DNA from: Longivirga sp036510975
GTDB lineage: Bacteria; Actinomycetota; Actinomycetes; S36-B12; CAIYMF01
Reading direction: 5' to 3'
Assembly (NCBI GenBank): GCA_036510975.1
Contig: DATCCY010000125.1
Location: 69,195-133,194 of the forward strand
Length of the DNA stretch: 64,000 bases
Position numbers and translations under genes: made by a program. Below, in pieces: positions 53,134 through 64,000 of this stretch. The notes below the pieces were generated by a model. That model was not told the DNA's origin. It searched no databases and saw only the letters and a program-made list of their open reading frames with translations. Numbering within the stretch: the first letter of the stretch is position 1; each line of letters starts with the position of its first letter.

Positions 53134-54035
53134 GACTCGGGACCCCGCGGCACCGCGCCTGTGCCGTCCGTCTCGCTCGCCGTCGGCTCGCCACCGAGGC
53201 GGAGGACCTCGCGGGTGCGGTCGTGCAGCAGGTGCCAGGCGACGGTGCCGTCGGGTTCGAGGTAGGGCGCCGGGAGGATCGGTGCGACCTCGACCGCCGC
53301 GCCGGCCGCGAGGGCCGCGGACGCGCTCGGGTGGCCGGCAAGGAACGCCAGCGTCGCGGCCGTGGGTGGCAGCATCGCCATCCGTCCCTCGGCCGAGGCC
53401 GCCAGGGCGTCGGCCGGACGCCACCACGCGGAGCGGTCGGACTCACCGGCGATGTAGGCCGCCCCCTGGTCGGCGGGCTGCACCGTCAGGAAGAAGCGGG
53501 TGTCAAAGCGCCGGTCCTCGACCTCGGGGGTGACCCAGTGGGCGAACGGCACGATGGCGGAGTCGTCGATCCGCAGCCCGCGCCGTTCGAGCACGGCCGC
53601 GAACGTGAGCTCACCGGCGTCGAGCGCGGCCCGCTCGACCTCGAGCTCGTCGTCGACCACCGCAGGCTCGCCGTCGGCACCGACGGCGATGAGGACGCCG
53701 CACTCCTCGAAGGTCTCGCGCGCGGCGGCGACGAGCATCGCGACCGGGTCGGAGCTGAAGGTCCGCGCCGCCACCCGCGCGAGGTCGGCGTGGCCCGCGA
53801 CCGGCACGTGCGAGTCCGACGGCTCGACCGCGCCTCCCGGATAGACGTGCATGCCCGCGGCGAACGCCATCGACGTCGTACGCCGCATCAGGAAGACCTC
53901 GAGCCCGTCGACGCCGTCGCGCAGCAGGCACACGGTCGCGGCGTCGCGAACCGCCGGCGGGTCCCAGGCGGTCTCCCCACGCGCGACGGACTCCGCCCGC
54001 TCGCGCATCCGCTGCGGCAGGCGGTCCGGGTCCAT
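53130..54035 (-). CDS. NUDIX hydrolase (NUDT19-like, long form)
   Basis: A 301-residue protein from ATG 54035. DAATVCLLRDGVDGLEVFLM, MHVYPGGAVEPSDS and AAARETFEECGVLIA form a Nudix box split by an insertion, as in long NUDT7/NUDT19-like CoA hydrolases. The substrate is unproved. Its stop overlaps the metallo-beta-lactamase start, and RidA precedes it by 11 bases, forming an operon DUF4177-RidA-NUDIX-MBL. Confidence 0.82.
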   Translation of the reverse strand: MDPDRLPQRMRERAESVARGETAWDPPAVRDAATVCLLRDGVDGLEVFLMRRTTSMAFAAGMHVYPGGAVEPSDSHVPVAGHADLARVAARTFSSDPVAMLVAAARETFEECGVLIAVGADGEPAVVDDELEVERAALDAGELTFAAVLERRGLRIDDSAIVPFAHWVTPEVEDRRFDTRFFLTVQPADQGAAYIAGESDRSAWWRPADALAASAEGRMAMLPPTAATLAFLAGHPSASAALAAGAAVEVAPILPAPYLEPDGTVAWHLLHDRTREVLRLGGEPTASETDGTGAVPRGPES

Positions 54036-54046
54036 CCCCCCGGTGC

Positions 54047-54511
54047 TCAGTCGGCGACCTCGACCACGATCTCGACCTCGACCGGCGCGTCGAGGGGGAG
54101 AGCCACGACCCCCACGGCCGAGCGAGCGTGCACGCCGGCCTCGCCGAAGGCCTTCCCGAGCAGCTCGCTCGCGCCGTTCACGACGCCGGGCTGACCGGTG
54201 AACTCGGGCACGCTGGCGACGAAGCCGACGACCTTGACCACGCGGACGACCTTGTCGAGGTCACCGACGACGGACTTCACCGCGGCGATGGCGTTGAGGG
54301 CGCACGCCTGCGCGAGCTCCTTGCCCTGCTCCGGCGTCACCTCGCCACCGACCTTGCCGGTGGCGGGCATCACGCCGCCGACCATCGGCAGCTGCCCGGA
54401 GGTGTAGACGTAGTTCCCGGTACGGACCGCGGGGACGTAGGCAGCCACCGGCGGGACGACATCAGGTACGGCCAGACCGAGCTCGGCCAGGCGGGACTCG
54501 ACTGCAGACAT
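54047..54511 (-). CDS. RidA/YjgF family protein
   Basis: A 154-residue protein from ATG 54511. VRTGNYVYTSGQLPMVGG, then ACALNAIAAVKSVVGDLD, and ARSAVGVVALPLDAPVEVEI with the Arg of the ligand pocket are family features. RidA enzymes clear reactive enamine/imine intermediates of PLP chemistry; this sub-branch (Rv3678c type) is not biochemically defined. It starts 4 bases after the DUF4177 gene stop. Confidence 0.88.
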   Translation of the reverse strand: MSAVESRLAELGLAVPDVVPPVAAYVPAVRTGNYVYTSGQLPMVGGVMPATGKVGGEVTPEQGKELAQACALNAIAAVKSVVGDLDKVVRVVKVVGFVASVPEFTGQPGVVNGASELLGKAFGEAGVHARSAVGVVALPLDAPVEVEIVVEVAD

Positions 54512-54515
54512 CGGC

Positions 54516-54671
54516 TCAGCCCTTCGGTCGCTTGAAGTAGGCCACGAGGTTCTCGGCGTTGGGTCCGGGCACCACCTGCACGAGCTCCCAGCCGTCCTGG
54601 CCCCAGGTGTCGAGGATCTGTTTGGTCGCGTGCACGAGGAGGGGGGCGGTCGCGTACTCCCATTGCGTCAT
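54516..54671 (-). CDS. DUF4177 small protein
   Basis: A 51-residue protein from ATG 54671. It begins MTQWEYATAPLLVHATKQIL, then TWGQDGWELVQVVPG and ends VAYFKRPKG. WEY...GxDGWELV is the signature of DUF4177, a short beta-rich family often found between ridA and arsA-like genes in actinobacteria. It is the first gene of the minus-strand operon. The function is unknown. Confidence 0.85.
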   Translation of the reverse strand: MTQWEYATAPLLVHATKQILDTWGQDGWELVQVVPGPNAENLVAYFKRPKG

Positions 54672-54799
54672 GCGCCGACCCTAGGGCCTGCCGCGGCCGT
54701 GCGACCGCCGGACCGCCCGACGTGATCCTGGGCACGACCGAGGCGGCCGACCTACCGCTCGACCCGCGCCCGAACGCCGCTGCCACGTACGCTCACCCC

Positions 54800-55852
54800 G
54801 TGCCCACGACCGCCGCCGACGACGCCGGAGCCCGAAGCGTCGACTGGCCGGCCGTGCGCCTCCACGTCGTGACGGGCAAGGGCGGCACGGGCAAGACGAC
54901 GATGGCCGCCTCGCTCGCCCTGGCGCTGGCCACCGGCGGCAAGAAGGTGCTCGTCGTGGAGGTCGAGGCCCGCCAGGGGCTGGCCCAGATCTTCGACGTG
55001 CCGCCGCTGCCCTACGCCGAGCGCCGCGTGGCCGTCGCTCCCGGAGGCGGCGAGGTGTTCGCCCTGGCGATCGACCCCGAGGAGGCGCTCATCGAGTACC
55101 TCGAGATGTTCTACAACCTGCGCCGGGCGGGCACAGCGCTGCGCAAGATGGGTGCGATCGACTTCGCGACCACCGTGGCGCCCGGCGTCCGCGACGTCCT
55201 GCTCACGGGCAAGGCGAAGGAGGCGGTCCGACGCAAGGTCGATGGCCACAACGTCTACGACGCCGTCGTCATGGACGCACCGCCCACCGGTCGGATCGCG
55301 CGCTTCCTCAACGTCAACACCGAGGTCGCGGGCCTGGCGCGCACCGGCCCGATCCGTTCGCAGGCCGACGCCGTCATGGAGGTCATCGCGTCGCGGCTCA
55401 CCGCGGTGCACCTCGTCACGCTGCTCGAGGAGATGCCCGTGCAGGAGACCGCGGACGGCGTCCGCGACCTGCTCGCGGCGGGTCTCCCGGTCGGGGGCAT
55501 CATCGTCAACCAGGTGCGCCGACCGCTGTTGTCGCCCGCCGCGCAGACCAAGGCGCTCAAGGGCAGGCTCGACCTCGCCGCGATCGAGAACGACCTGCTG
55601 TCGGTCGGCGTTCTCACGCCGTCCGGCGCGCTCTCCGGGTCGCACGGCATGGTGCTCGACGCCGACGTCGTCGGTGCCCTCGCGGAGGAGGGTGCCGACC
55701 ACGCCGAGCGGGTCGCGCTCGAGCAGCGGGAGCGCGACAACCTGCAGGTGCTCGAGCGCCCGACCTACGAGATCCCGCACCTCGCCGACGGCGTCGACGT
55801 CGGCGCGCTCTACGACATCGCCGAGCAGCTGCGCAGCCAGGGGATGGCATGA
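54800..55852 (+). CDS. ArsA/Get3-like ATPase, first of pair
   Basis: A 350-residue ATPase; GTG 54800 is the likely start (GTG 54722 would add 26 residues that overlap the divergent promoter). The deviant Walker A LHVVTGKGGTGKTTMAAS has the signature Lys of ArsA/Get3 ATPases. VLVVEVEARQGLAQIFDVP replaces the usual DPA segment, and VVMDAPPTGRIARFLNV is the switch region. It equals Rv3679 (BagA). It overlaps the second ATPase by ATGA, suggesting a heterodimer. Confidence 0.88.
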   Translation: MPTTAADDAGARSVDWPAVRLHVVTGKGGTGKTTMAASLALALATGGKKVLVVEVEARQGLAQIFDVPPLPYAERRVAVAPGGGEVFALAIDPEEALIEYLEMFYNLRRAGTALRKMGAIDFATTVAPGVRDVLLTGKAKEAVRRKVDGHNVYDAVVMDAPPTGRIARFLNVNTEVAGLARTGPIRSQADAVMEVIASRLTAVHLVTLLEEMPVQETADGVRDLLAAGLPVGGIIVNQVRRPLLSPAAQTKALKGRLDLAAIENDLLSVGVLTPSGALSGSHGMVLDADVVGALAEEGADHAERVALEQRERDNLQVLERPTYEIPHLADGVDVGALYDIAEQLRSQGMA

Positions 55853-57012
55853 CGGTCCACAGCGAGATCACGCCGCGCAGCCCGCACCTCGACATCGACG
55901 CACTGCTCGACGACCGCTCGATCAAGGTGATCGTGTGCTGCGGCTCCGGCGGCGTCGGCAAGACGACCACCGCGGCGGCGCTCGGCCTGCGTGCGGCGGA
56001 CCGTGGTCGCGACGTCGTCGTGCTGACGATCGACCCGGCGCGGCGGCTCGCGCAGTCGCTCGGCCTGACCGAGCTCGACAACGACCCCCGCCCGGTCGTT
56101 GGGGTCACCGGCACCGGGTCGCTCGCGGCGATGATGCTCGACATGAAGCGGACCTTCGACGAGTTCGTCGAGTCCAACGCCGACGCCGAGCGCGCCGCCG
56201 CCATCCTCGAGAACCCGTTCTACCTCTCGCTCTCGAGCTCCTTCTCCGGCACCCAGGAATACATGGCGATGGAGAAGCTCGGCCAGCTGCGCGCGCGGGC
56301 CGAGTCCGAGCACGCGTGGGATCTCATCGTCGTCGACACCCCGCCGTCACGGTCGGCGCTCGACTTCCTCGACGCGCCACGACGTCTCGGGTCCTTCCTC
56401 GACGGCCGGTTCATCCGCATCCTCGCCGCCCCGGCCAGGGCCGGGGGCCGCGCCTACCTCAAGGTGCTCTCCGCCGGCTTCGGGATGTTCACCTCGGTGC
56501 TCTCGAAGGTCATCGGGGGACAGGTCCTCGTCGACGTGCAGACCTTCGTCGCCGCTGTCGACACGCTGTTCGGCGGCTTCCGCCAGCGCGCCGACGACAC
56601 CTTCGCGATGCTGCAGGCGGCCGACACGGCCTTCGTGGTCGTCGCGGCGCCCGAGCGCGACGCACTGCGCGAGGCGTCGTACTTCGTCGACCGGCTCGAG
56701 GCCGACTCGATGCCGCTCGCGGGGCTCGTGCTCAACCGGGTCCAGGCCACGTCAATCCCCGACCTCGACGCCGCCACCGCGACCGCGGCGGCGGCCAGGC
56801 TCGAGCAGGGCTCGCGATCGTCGGTGACGGCGGCGCTGCTGCGCATCCACGCCGACCGGGTCGCGATCCTCGACCGGCAGCGTCGGCTGGCGGAGCGGTT
56901 CACCGCGGCGCACCGAGGGGTGAGCGTCGCCGCGATCCCCGCGCTCGCGGGCGACGTGGTCGATCTCGACGGGCTGCGCGAGGTCGGCGCGGCGATGGCG
57001 GACGGACGCTGA
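55849..57012 (+). CDS. ArsA/Get3-like ATPase, second of pair
   Basis: A 387-residue ATPase from ATG 55849. Walker A is CCGSGGVGKTTTAAALGLRA: the position of the signature Lys (KGGxGKT) is Ser. VVLTIDPARRLAQSLGL (DPA switch) and IVVDTPPSRSALDFLDAP are present. A helical insertion of about 100 residues follows, and long C-terminal helices. It equals Rv3680 (BagB). The two ATPases probably act together; M. tuberculosis work links the pair to redox and carbon stress, not arsenite efflux. Confidence 0.88.
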   Translation: MTVHSEITPRSPHLDIDALLDDRSIKVIVCCGSGGVGKTTTAAALGLRAADRGRDVVVLTIDPARRLAQSLGLTELDNDPRPVVGVTGTGSLAAMMLDMKRTFDEFVESNADAERAAAILENPFYLSLSSSFSGTQEYMAMEKLGQLRARAESEHAWDLIVVDTPPSRSALDFLDAPRRLGSFLDGRFIRILAAPARAGGRAYLKVLSAGFGMFTSVLSKVIGGQVLVDVQTFVAAVDTLFGGFRQRADDTFAMLQAADTAFVVVAAPERDALREASYFVDRLEADSMPLAGLVLNRVQATSIPDLDAATATAAAARLEQGSRSSVTAALLRIHADRVAILDRQRRLAERFTAAHRGVSVAAIPALAGDVVDLDGLREVGAAMADGR

Positions 57013-57045
57013 GCATCGCCCCCCCGCTCAGTCAGTCGCGCGTGC

Positions 57046-57360
57046 TCAGGCGGTCGCGGAGACGATCTCGGTGAGGTCGATGGTGACGTCGTACTCCTCG
57101 CGCGCGGTCTCCAGCAACCGACGCCACGAGGTCACCTGCGGACGTCGACGCAGCAGCGCGCGACGCTCGCGCTCGGTCATGCCGCCCCACACGCCGAACT
57201 CGATCCGGTTGTCGAGGGCGTCGGCGAGGCACTCGGTGCGCACCGGGCACGCGAGGCAGATCGCCTTGGCACGGTTCTGGGCGGCACCCTGCACGAACAG
57301 GGCGTCCGGATCGCTGGTGCGGCAGGCGGCCGACGTGGTCCAGTCCGATGTCCAGGTCAT
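57046..57360 (-). CDS. whiB: WhiB-family iron-sulfur regulator
   Basis: A 104-residue protein from ATG 57360. The four cluster Cys are C13, C35, C38 and C44 (C-X21-CxxC-X5-C), followed by the turn EFGVWGGMTERERRALLRRR with its basic DNA-contact tail. Position beside the ArsA-like pair and PBP gene equals Rv3681c (WhiB4), a redox sensor. It is divergent from the PBP gene. Confidence 0.93.
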   Translation of the reverse strand: MTWTSDWTTSAACRTSDPDALFVQGAAQNRAKAICLACPVRTECLADALDNRIEFGVWGGMTERERRALLRRRPQVTSWRRLLETAREEYDVTIDLTEIVSATA

Positions 57361-57673
57361 CGAGCAGGCACCCCCACAGACATGCGCTCACCGGGAGCCA
57401 GGGTCGCGTCCCAGGCCTGATCTGCCAGGCTCGTGACGGCATCCGCGGCGGGAACCGGTCCGGAGCGGGCGGTGCTCCGACGGCACCGACGCTACGCAGA
57501 GGAAGATCGTTAAGGCAGGTCATTTCAGACCATCCTTGATAGTTCTTTCGTGCCATAGACGTGGGCCTGATCAACCACTCTCGTACTCCCGGACATCATC
57601 GGTGGCGGCGCGCAAGACGATCGGACCTCTCGATTCCGTGTCCTGCGTCACCTCGACGTACCCTCGGGGAGTC
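57361..57673. other. Divergent whiB / PBP intergenic region
   Basis: These 313 bases contain no gene I can support. The first 140 bases are GC-rich and would be the whiB leader. Positions about 57505-57560 are clearly richer in A/T and probably hold the two divergent promoters, but I cannot assign convincing -35/-10 pairs. A GGGGAG ribosome site immediately precedes the PBP ATG. Confidence 0.5.
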
Positions 57674-59950
57674 ATGTCCTCCTCCGCCCAGCAGCCGTCG
57701 GCCACCTCGGCGCCGCGCAAGCCCCGCCTCACGGCCTCCCTGGCCCGGCTGGGTCTGTTCGTGCTGGTCAGCCTGGTGGCGGGGATGCTCGTCGCGGGCG
57801 CGGCGCTCCCGTTCGTCGGCGGCGCTGGCGTGGCGACCCGCACGGCCATCGAGGACTACGAGTCGCTCCCCTCGCAGCTCATCGCCCCGCCCCTGCCGCA
57901 GCGCTCGCGCATCCTGGCCAGCGACGGGTCCGTGCTCGCGACGATCTACGAGCAGAACCGCATCGAGGTGCCGCTGTCGGCGGTGGCGCCCGTGATGCGC
58001 CAGGCCATCGTCGCGATCGAGGACCGTCGCTTCTACGATCACCGCGGTGTCGACCTGCGCGGCCTGGCTCGGGCGCTCGTGGGCAACACGTCCGGCACCG
58101 GCAGCACGCAGGGCGGCTCGACCCTCACGCAGCAGTACGTGAAGAACGTCTTCGTCGAGAGCGCCGCGACGCCGGAAGAGGCGGCTGCAGCTCGAGCGCG
58201 CAGCATCACCCGCAAGCTCAAGGAGATGCGCTACGCCCTGGCCCTCGAACGTCAGCTCTCGAAGGACCAGATCCTCGAGCGCTACCTCAACATCGCGTAC
58301 TTCGGCGCCGGCGCCTACGGCATCGAGGCGGCCGCCCGCCGCTACTTCTCCGTGTCGGCCAGCAAGCTCACCCTCGTCCAGGCCGCCACCCTCGCGGGCA
58401 TCGTGCAGCAGCCGGTGGCCTACGACCCGACCCGCAACCCCAAGTCGTCGCAGAAGCGCCGGACCCAGGTGCTCAGCGCGATGGCCGACCTCGGCTACAT
58501 CACCCCGGCACTGGCCGCCACCACGGCCCAGATCCCGACGAAGACGTTCCTCAAGCCGTCCAAGACGGCCAACGGCTGCACCACGAGCTACGCCCCGTTC
58601 TTCTGCGACTACGTCTATCGCCAGCTGCGCGACAACCCGGCCTTCGGAGCGACGCCGGCTGCACGCGAGCAGCTGCTGCGCCGCGGCGGTCTGACCATCC
58701 GCACGACGCTGGTGCCGGCGACTCAGCTCGCCGCGCAGCAGTCCGCCGACAGCCACATCCCGCGCAAGGACAAGAGCCGGAAGCTCGCCGCCATCACGAT
58801 GATCCAGCCCTCCACCGGTCAGATCCAGGCGATGGCGCAGAACCGCTCCTGGGGTGTGGCGGGGATCGGCAACACGACGTACAACTTCAACGTGGGGGTG
58901 AAGGACGGCGGCAGCATCGGGGCACAGGCGGGGTCGACCTTCAAGGCCTTCACCCTGACCGCGGCACTCCTGCAGGGACTCTCGCCCTACGAGTACCTCC
59001 GGGCGCCGCAGACCGCGACCTTTAGCGACTTCAAGAACTGCACGACTGGCGCCCCGTTCGACCCGTACACCGTGAACAACTCCACGGGGTCGGGGTCGTT
59101 CAACATGCTGTCGGGCACGGCGTACTCCATCAACACCTACTTCATGGCGCTCGAGGACAAGACGACCCAGTGCGCCGCCGCGGCAGCCGCGACGTCGCTC
59201 GGCATGACACGCGGCAACGGCAAGCCGGTCGAGGCGAACCCGTCGTTCACGCTCGGGACCGACGAGGTGACGCCGATGGCGATGGCCTCGGCGTACTCCA
59301 CCTTCGCCAACCACGGGGTGCGCTGCGACCCGGTGGCGATCCTGCAGGTGACCGATCGCGACGGGAAGACCCTCCCGGTGCCGAAGGCCTCCTGCGTGCG
59401 CGTGCTCGACCGCAGGATCGCCGACTCGGTCACGAGCATCCTGAGCCAGGTCATCGACGGCCCGCTCCCTGGCCGCACCGGACGCGTGATGTCGCTGGGC
59501 CGCGACGCCGCGGGCAAGACGGGTACCACGAACAAGTCGGCCTCGGTCTGGTTCGTGGGCTTCACCCCCGACCTCGCCGCCGCCGTCGCCACGTGGGACC
59601 CGCGCGGCAACGCCGACAAGTACGCGATGAAGAACCTCACGATCGGCGGGCGGTACTACGCGCAGGTGTTCGGCTCGACGTTGCCCGGGCCGATCTGGCG
59701 CGAGGCCATGCTCGCGGCGCTCGACACCACACCGAAGACGCAGTTCGACCTGCAGACCGTCGATGGCCTGGGCACGTACAGCCCGCCGCCGCCAGTCGCG
59801 CCGGGCGGCGCGACTGGCGCGACCGGGGCCACCGGGGCAACCGGCGGGGCCGGAACCACCGGCGCGGGGGGAGCCTCCCCTGCGGCGCCGGCAGCACCGT
59901 CTCCGGGCGCACCTGCTACCAGCCCGAACCCCAAGCCCAGCAAGACCTGA
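57674..59950 (+). CDS. ponA: Class A penicillin-binding protein (PonA2-type)
   Basis: A 758-residue bifunctional peptidoglycan synthase; ATG 57674 is preceded by GGGGAG. A cytoplasmic tail and one transmembrane helix (about 20-45) precede the GT51 domain, with catalytic Glu in AIEDRRFYDHRGVD, QGGSTLTQQYVKN and RYLNIAYFGAGAYGIEAAA. The transpeptidase has SxxK in QAGSTFKAF, SxN in AYSINTYF, and KTG in AAGKTGTTNKS. In place of the PASTA domain of mycobacterial PonA2, the last 60 residues are Pro-rich then Gly-Ala-Thr collagen-like repeats and an Ala/Pro tail, probably cell-wall spanning. Confidence 0.93.
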   Translation: MSSSAQQPSATSAPRKPRLTASLARLGLFVLVSLVAGMLVAGAALPFVGGAGVATRTAIEDYESLPSQLIAPPLPQRSRILASDGSVLATIYEQNRIEVPLSAVAPVMRQAIVAIEDRRFYDHRGVDLRGLARALVGNTSGTGSTQGGSTLTQQYVKNVFVESAATPEEAAAARARSITRKLKEMRYALALERQLSKDQILERYLNIAYFGAGAYGIEAAARRYFSVSASKLTLVQAATLAGIVQQPVAYDPTRNPKSSQKRRTQVLSAMADLGYITPALAATTAQIPTKTFLKPSKTANGCTTSYAPFFCDYVYRQLRDNPAFGATPAAREQLLRRGGLTIRTTLVPATQLAAQQSADSHIPRKDKSRKLAAITMIQPSTGQIQAMAQNRSWGVAGIGNTTYNFNVGVKDGGSIGAQAGSTFKAFTLTAALLQGLSPYEYLRAPQTATFSDFKNCTTGAPFDPYTVNNSTGSGSFNMLSGTAYSINTYFMALEDKTTQCAAAAAATSLGMTRGNGKPVEANPSFTLGTDEVTPMAMASAYSTFANHGVRCDPVAILQVTDRDGKTLPVPKASCVRVLDRRIADSVTSILSQVIDGPLPGRTGRVMSLGRDAAGKTGTTNKSASVWFVGFTPDLAAAVATWDPRGNADKYAMKNLTIGGRYYAQVFGSTLPGPIWREAMLAALDTTPKTQFDLQTVDGLGTYSPPPPVAPGGATGATGATGATGGAGTTGAGGASPAAPAAPSPGAPATSPNPKPSKT

Positions 59951-59969
59951 GCGCGGCAGGGCGACTGGG

Positions 59970-62360
<2,391 letters not shown>

Positions 62361-62429
62361 GGGGGCTCCATCGGTCCGGCGGCGCGATCGTGGTTCGGGC
62401 GTCCGTCTTCCGTCATGCGCTGCGGTCCG

Positions 62430-62885
62430 CTAGGCCCCCAGTGCGGCACGCACCGCGGCGGCGACCCGACCGCCGTCGGCGCGGCCGGCTACGCGGGGCG
62501 TGAGGACCTTCATCACGATGCCCATCTGCTTCGGGGAGTCGGCACCGGTCTCGTCGACGGCCGCGGCGACCAGGGCCGCGAGCTCGTCGTCGTCGAGCTG
62601 CGCGGGCAGGTAGCCCTCGAGCACCGCCAGCTCGGCGCGCTCGCGCGCGGCGAGCTCCGGGCGCTGGGCGTCGTCGTACGCCGTCGCCGACTCACGCCGC
62701 TTCTTGGCCTCTCGGCCGAGCACGAGGACGACGTCGGCGTCGCTCAGCTCGCGTGCCTCGGACCCGGACACGGACTCGTTCTTCATGGCGGTCAGCGCCA
62801 TCCGCAGGGTCGCCGAGGTCACCTGGTCGCGCGCGCGGATGGCGGTGGTCAGGTCCTCGTGCAAGCGGTGCTCCAGGGCGTCCAT
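62430..62885 (-). CDS. GatB/YqeY domain protein
   Basis: A 151-residue helical protein; ATG 62885 has GGGGGAGG upstream (ATG 62903 would add six residues). LHEDLTTAIRARDQVTSATL, REAKKRRESATAYDDAQRPE, LEGYLPAQLDDDEL and SPKQMGIVMKVLTPRVAGRA follow YqeY, a stand-alone relative of the GatB tail domain that may bind tRNA. It is common next to PBP and metallophosphoesterase genes in actinobacteria. Confidence 0.92.
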   Translation of the reverse strand: MDALEHRLHEDLTTAIRARDQVTSATLRMALTAMKNESVSGSEARELSDADVVLVLGREAKKRRESATAYDDAQRPELAARERAELAVLEGYLPAQLDDDELAALVAAAVDETGADSPKQMGIVMKVLTPRVAGRADGGRVAAAVRAALGA

Positions 62886-63020
62886 GGGCCGATCCTCCCC
62901 CATCGCACGTCCCCGTAGACGGCAGTCGACGCCAACGGCCCGGTACGCCGGGCTCCCGGCAGCGCCTCGCGGAGGACAGTCGGTCGCCCGCTGCGCCGGG
63001 CGCATGGGATCGTGGACCCC

Positions 63021-63956
63021 GTGCCCCGACTCACCACCAGCCTGCTCACCGTCGCCGGGATCGGCGCGGCCGGTCTGGCCTACTCGGTCGCCGAGGCGCA
63101 CCGCTACACGCTGCGCCGGGTCGAGGCACCGGTGCTCCCCGCCGGGCAGCCGACGCTGCGCGTCCTGCACCTGTCCGACCTGCACCTGACGCCGCGGCAC
63201 ACCGGTCGGTCGGCGTGGGTGTCCGCCCTCGACGCGCTCGACCCGGACCTCGTCGTTGTCACGGGCGACTTCCTCGGCCATCCCGACGGCGTCCCCACCG
63301 TGCTCTCCGCGCTCGGCCCGCTCCTCGACCGTCCCGGCCTCTTCGTCCTCGGCTCGAACGACTACTACGCGCCAGGTCCCGTGAAGCCGTGGCGCTACCT
63401 GATGGCCCCGTCCGAGCTCGACGAGCAGCGGCCGCTGCTGCCGTGGGGCGACCTCGTGAAGGGCCTCGGCGAGGCCGGGTGGATCGACCTGTCCAACGCC
63501 CGCGCCCGGGTCGTAGTCGACGGCCGGGAGATCGACGTCCGGGGAGTCGACGACCCTCACATCCGTCGCGACCGCTACGCCGCGGTGGCCGGGCCCTTCG
63601 ACCGCGGGGCCGACCTCGCCCTCGGCGTGACGCACGCGCCGTACCGGCGGGTGCTCGACGCCATGACCGCCGACGGCGCGGGCCTGATCCTCGCCGGGCA
63701 CACCCACGGCGGGCAGCTGTGCATCCCCGGCTACGGCGCGATCATCAGCAACTGCGACCTGCCGCCCGCCCAGGCGCGCGGCCTCTCGCGCCACGGCCGC
63801 CCCTGGGACGGCACGGGTGACCCGGGACTTGGCGGCGTCGACGGACGTGGTGCCGTGCTGCACGTGTCCGCCGGCCTCGGCACCTCCCCCCACGCCCCCG
63901 TACGGTTCGCCTGTCGCCCCGAGGCGACCCTGCTGACGCTGACTCCGACCGCCTGA
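63021..63956 (+). CDS. Membrane-anchored metallophosphoesterase
   Basis: A 311-residue protein from GTG 63021 (GTG 63012 would add three residues). One N-terminal hydrophobic helix is followed by the calcineurin-like core: LRVLHLSDLHLTPRH, LVVVTGDFLGH, LFVLGSNDYYAPG, GVTHAPYRR and LILAGHTHGGQL carry the two-metal ligands. It equals Rv3683. Related enzymes (YkuE-like) are exported or membrane-tethered; the natural substrate is unknown. The second GNHD-type box is GSND here. Confidence 0.9.
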   Translation: MPRLTTSLLTVAGIGAAGLAYSVAEAHRYTLRRVEAPVLPAGQPTLRVLHLSDLHLTPRHTGRSAWVSALDALDPDLVVVTGDFLGHPDGVPTVLSALGPLLDRPGLFVLGSNDYYAPGPVKPWRYLMAPSELDEQRPLLPWGDLVKGLGEAGWIDLSNARARVVVDGREIDVRGVDDPHIRRDRYAAVAGPFDRGADLALGVTHAPYRRVLDAMTADGAGLILAGHTHGGQLCIPGYGAIISNCDLPPAQARGLSRHGRPWDGTGDPGLGGVDGRGAVLHVSAGLGTSPHAPVRFACRPEATLLTLTPTA

Positions 63957-63996
63957 CCGACCCGTTTTGGTCGGTGCCGGGAGCCACCCGTAGACT
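63957..63996 (+). promoter_or_regulatory. Terminator-like hairpin and promoter of the next gene
   Basis: CCGACC (63957-63962), a loop CGTTTT and GGTCGG (63969-63974) form a stem right after the phosphoesterase stop. TGGTCG (63968-63973), 17 bases and TAGACT (63991-63996) look like a promoter reading rightward. In M. tuberculosis I recall a tRNA gene following this locus, which a short-leader promoter would suit; that gene lies outside the window. Confidence 0.45.
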
Positions 63997-64000
63997 CGCC

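Noticed and set aside
54800..57012. Arsenite efflux pump ATPases
   Set aside because: No arsB, arsR or arsC genes and no ArsA metal-site Cys triad; the pair matches Rv3679/Rv3680 instead.

Overview
The window is high-GC DNA (GTG starts common, purine-rich ribosome sites, dense gene packing with many 4-base ATGA/GTGA overlaps) from an actinobacterium. The right third (about 40.3-64 kb) has the same gene order as Mycobacterium tuberculosis Rv3667-Rv3683: acs, holin-like membrane protein, EphE-type hydrolase, MarP, CoA-type NUDIX, TlpA-like thioredoxin, Nth, Crp, metallo-beta-lactamase fold protein, RidA, two ArsA-like ATPases, WhiB, class A PBP, metallophosphoesterase. That marks the replicon as an actinomycete chromosome. 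A Nocardioidaceae-like or other Propionibacteriales host is my guess only; no rRNA is present to confirm it.

Layout. 1-4.85 kb: a single reading frame that fuses DabB (NuoL-like) to DabA (carbonic-anhydrase-like), the two parts of the DAB inorganic-carbon pump. It is divergent from a small winged-helix regulator across an AT-rich promoter carrying a palindrome, and lies beside an integrase scar and a tRNA-Thr gene. 4.9-11.9 kb: tripeptidyl-aminopeptidase-like lipoprotein, RicT/PSP1, two further hydrolase-type genes, an unknown protein, HolB and Tmk. 12-18.6 kb: ABC exporter, a NarL-type two-component system and topA. 18.9-28.6 kb: Orn/Lys/Arg decarboxylase-fold protein, methyltransferase, K+-independent H+-pyrophosphatase with a His-rich tail, an RsbW/STAS pair, MrfA-type helicase and a nucleotidyltransferase.

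28.7-35.4 kb: a HAD phosphatase, then three tandem paralogous membrane-anchored proteins with a shared six-cysteine ectodomain that I cannot assign to a family, then a structured non-coding stretch ending in a strong terminator hairpin, and a degenerate Fic-like protein. 35.4-42.3 kb: an acetate/monocarboxylate module (LytS/LytTR two-component system, DUF485-like protein, SSS symporter, SatP-type channel, acetyl-CoA synthetase). 42.3-64 kb: enoyl-CoA hydratase, NhaA and the mycobacterial-type syntenic block, which includes a probable c-di-GMP-binding RsiG homologue before Crp and a 51-residue DUF4177 protein.

Two families of long imperfect inverted repeats recur. Family A (8.4 and 25.4 kb) lies in both cases between divergent genes. 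Family B (11.9 and 52.2 kb) lies in both cases at gene 3' ends. No CRISPR array, rRNA, intact IS element or prophage was seen.
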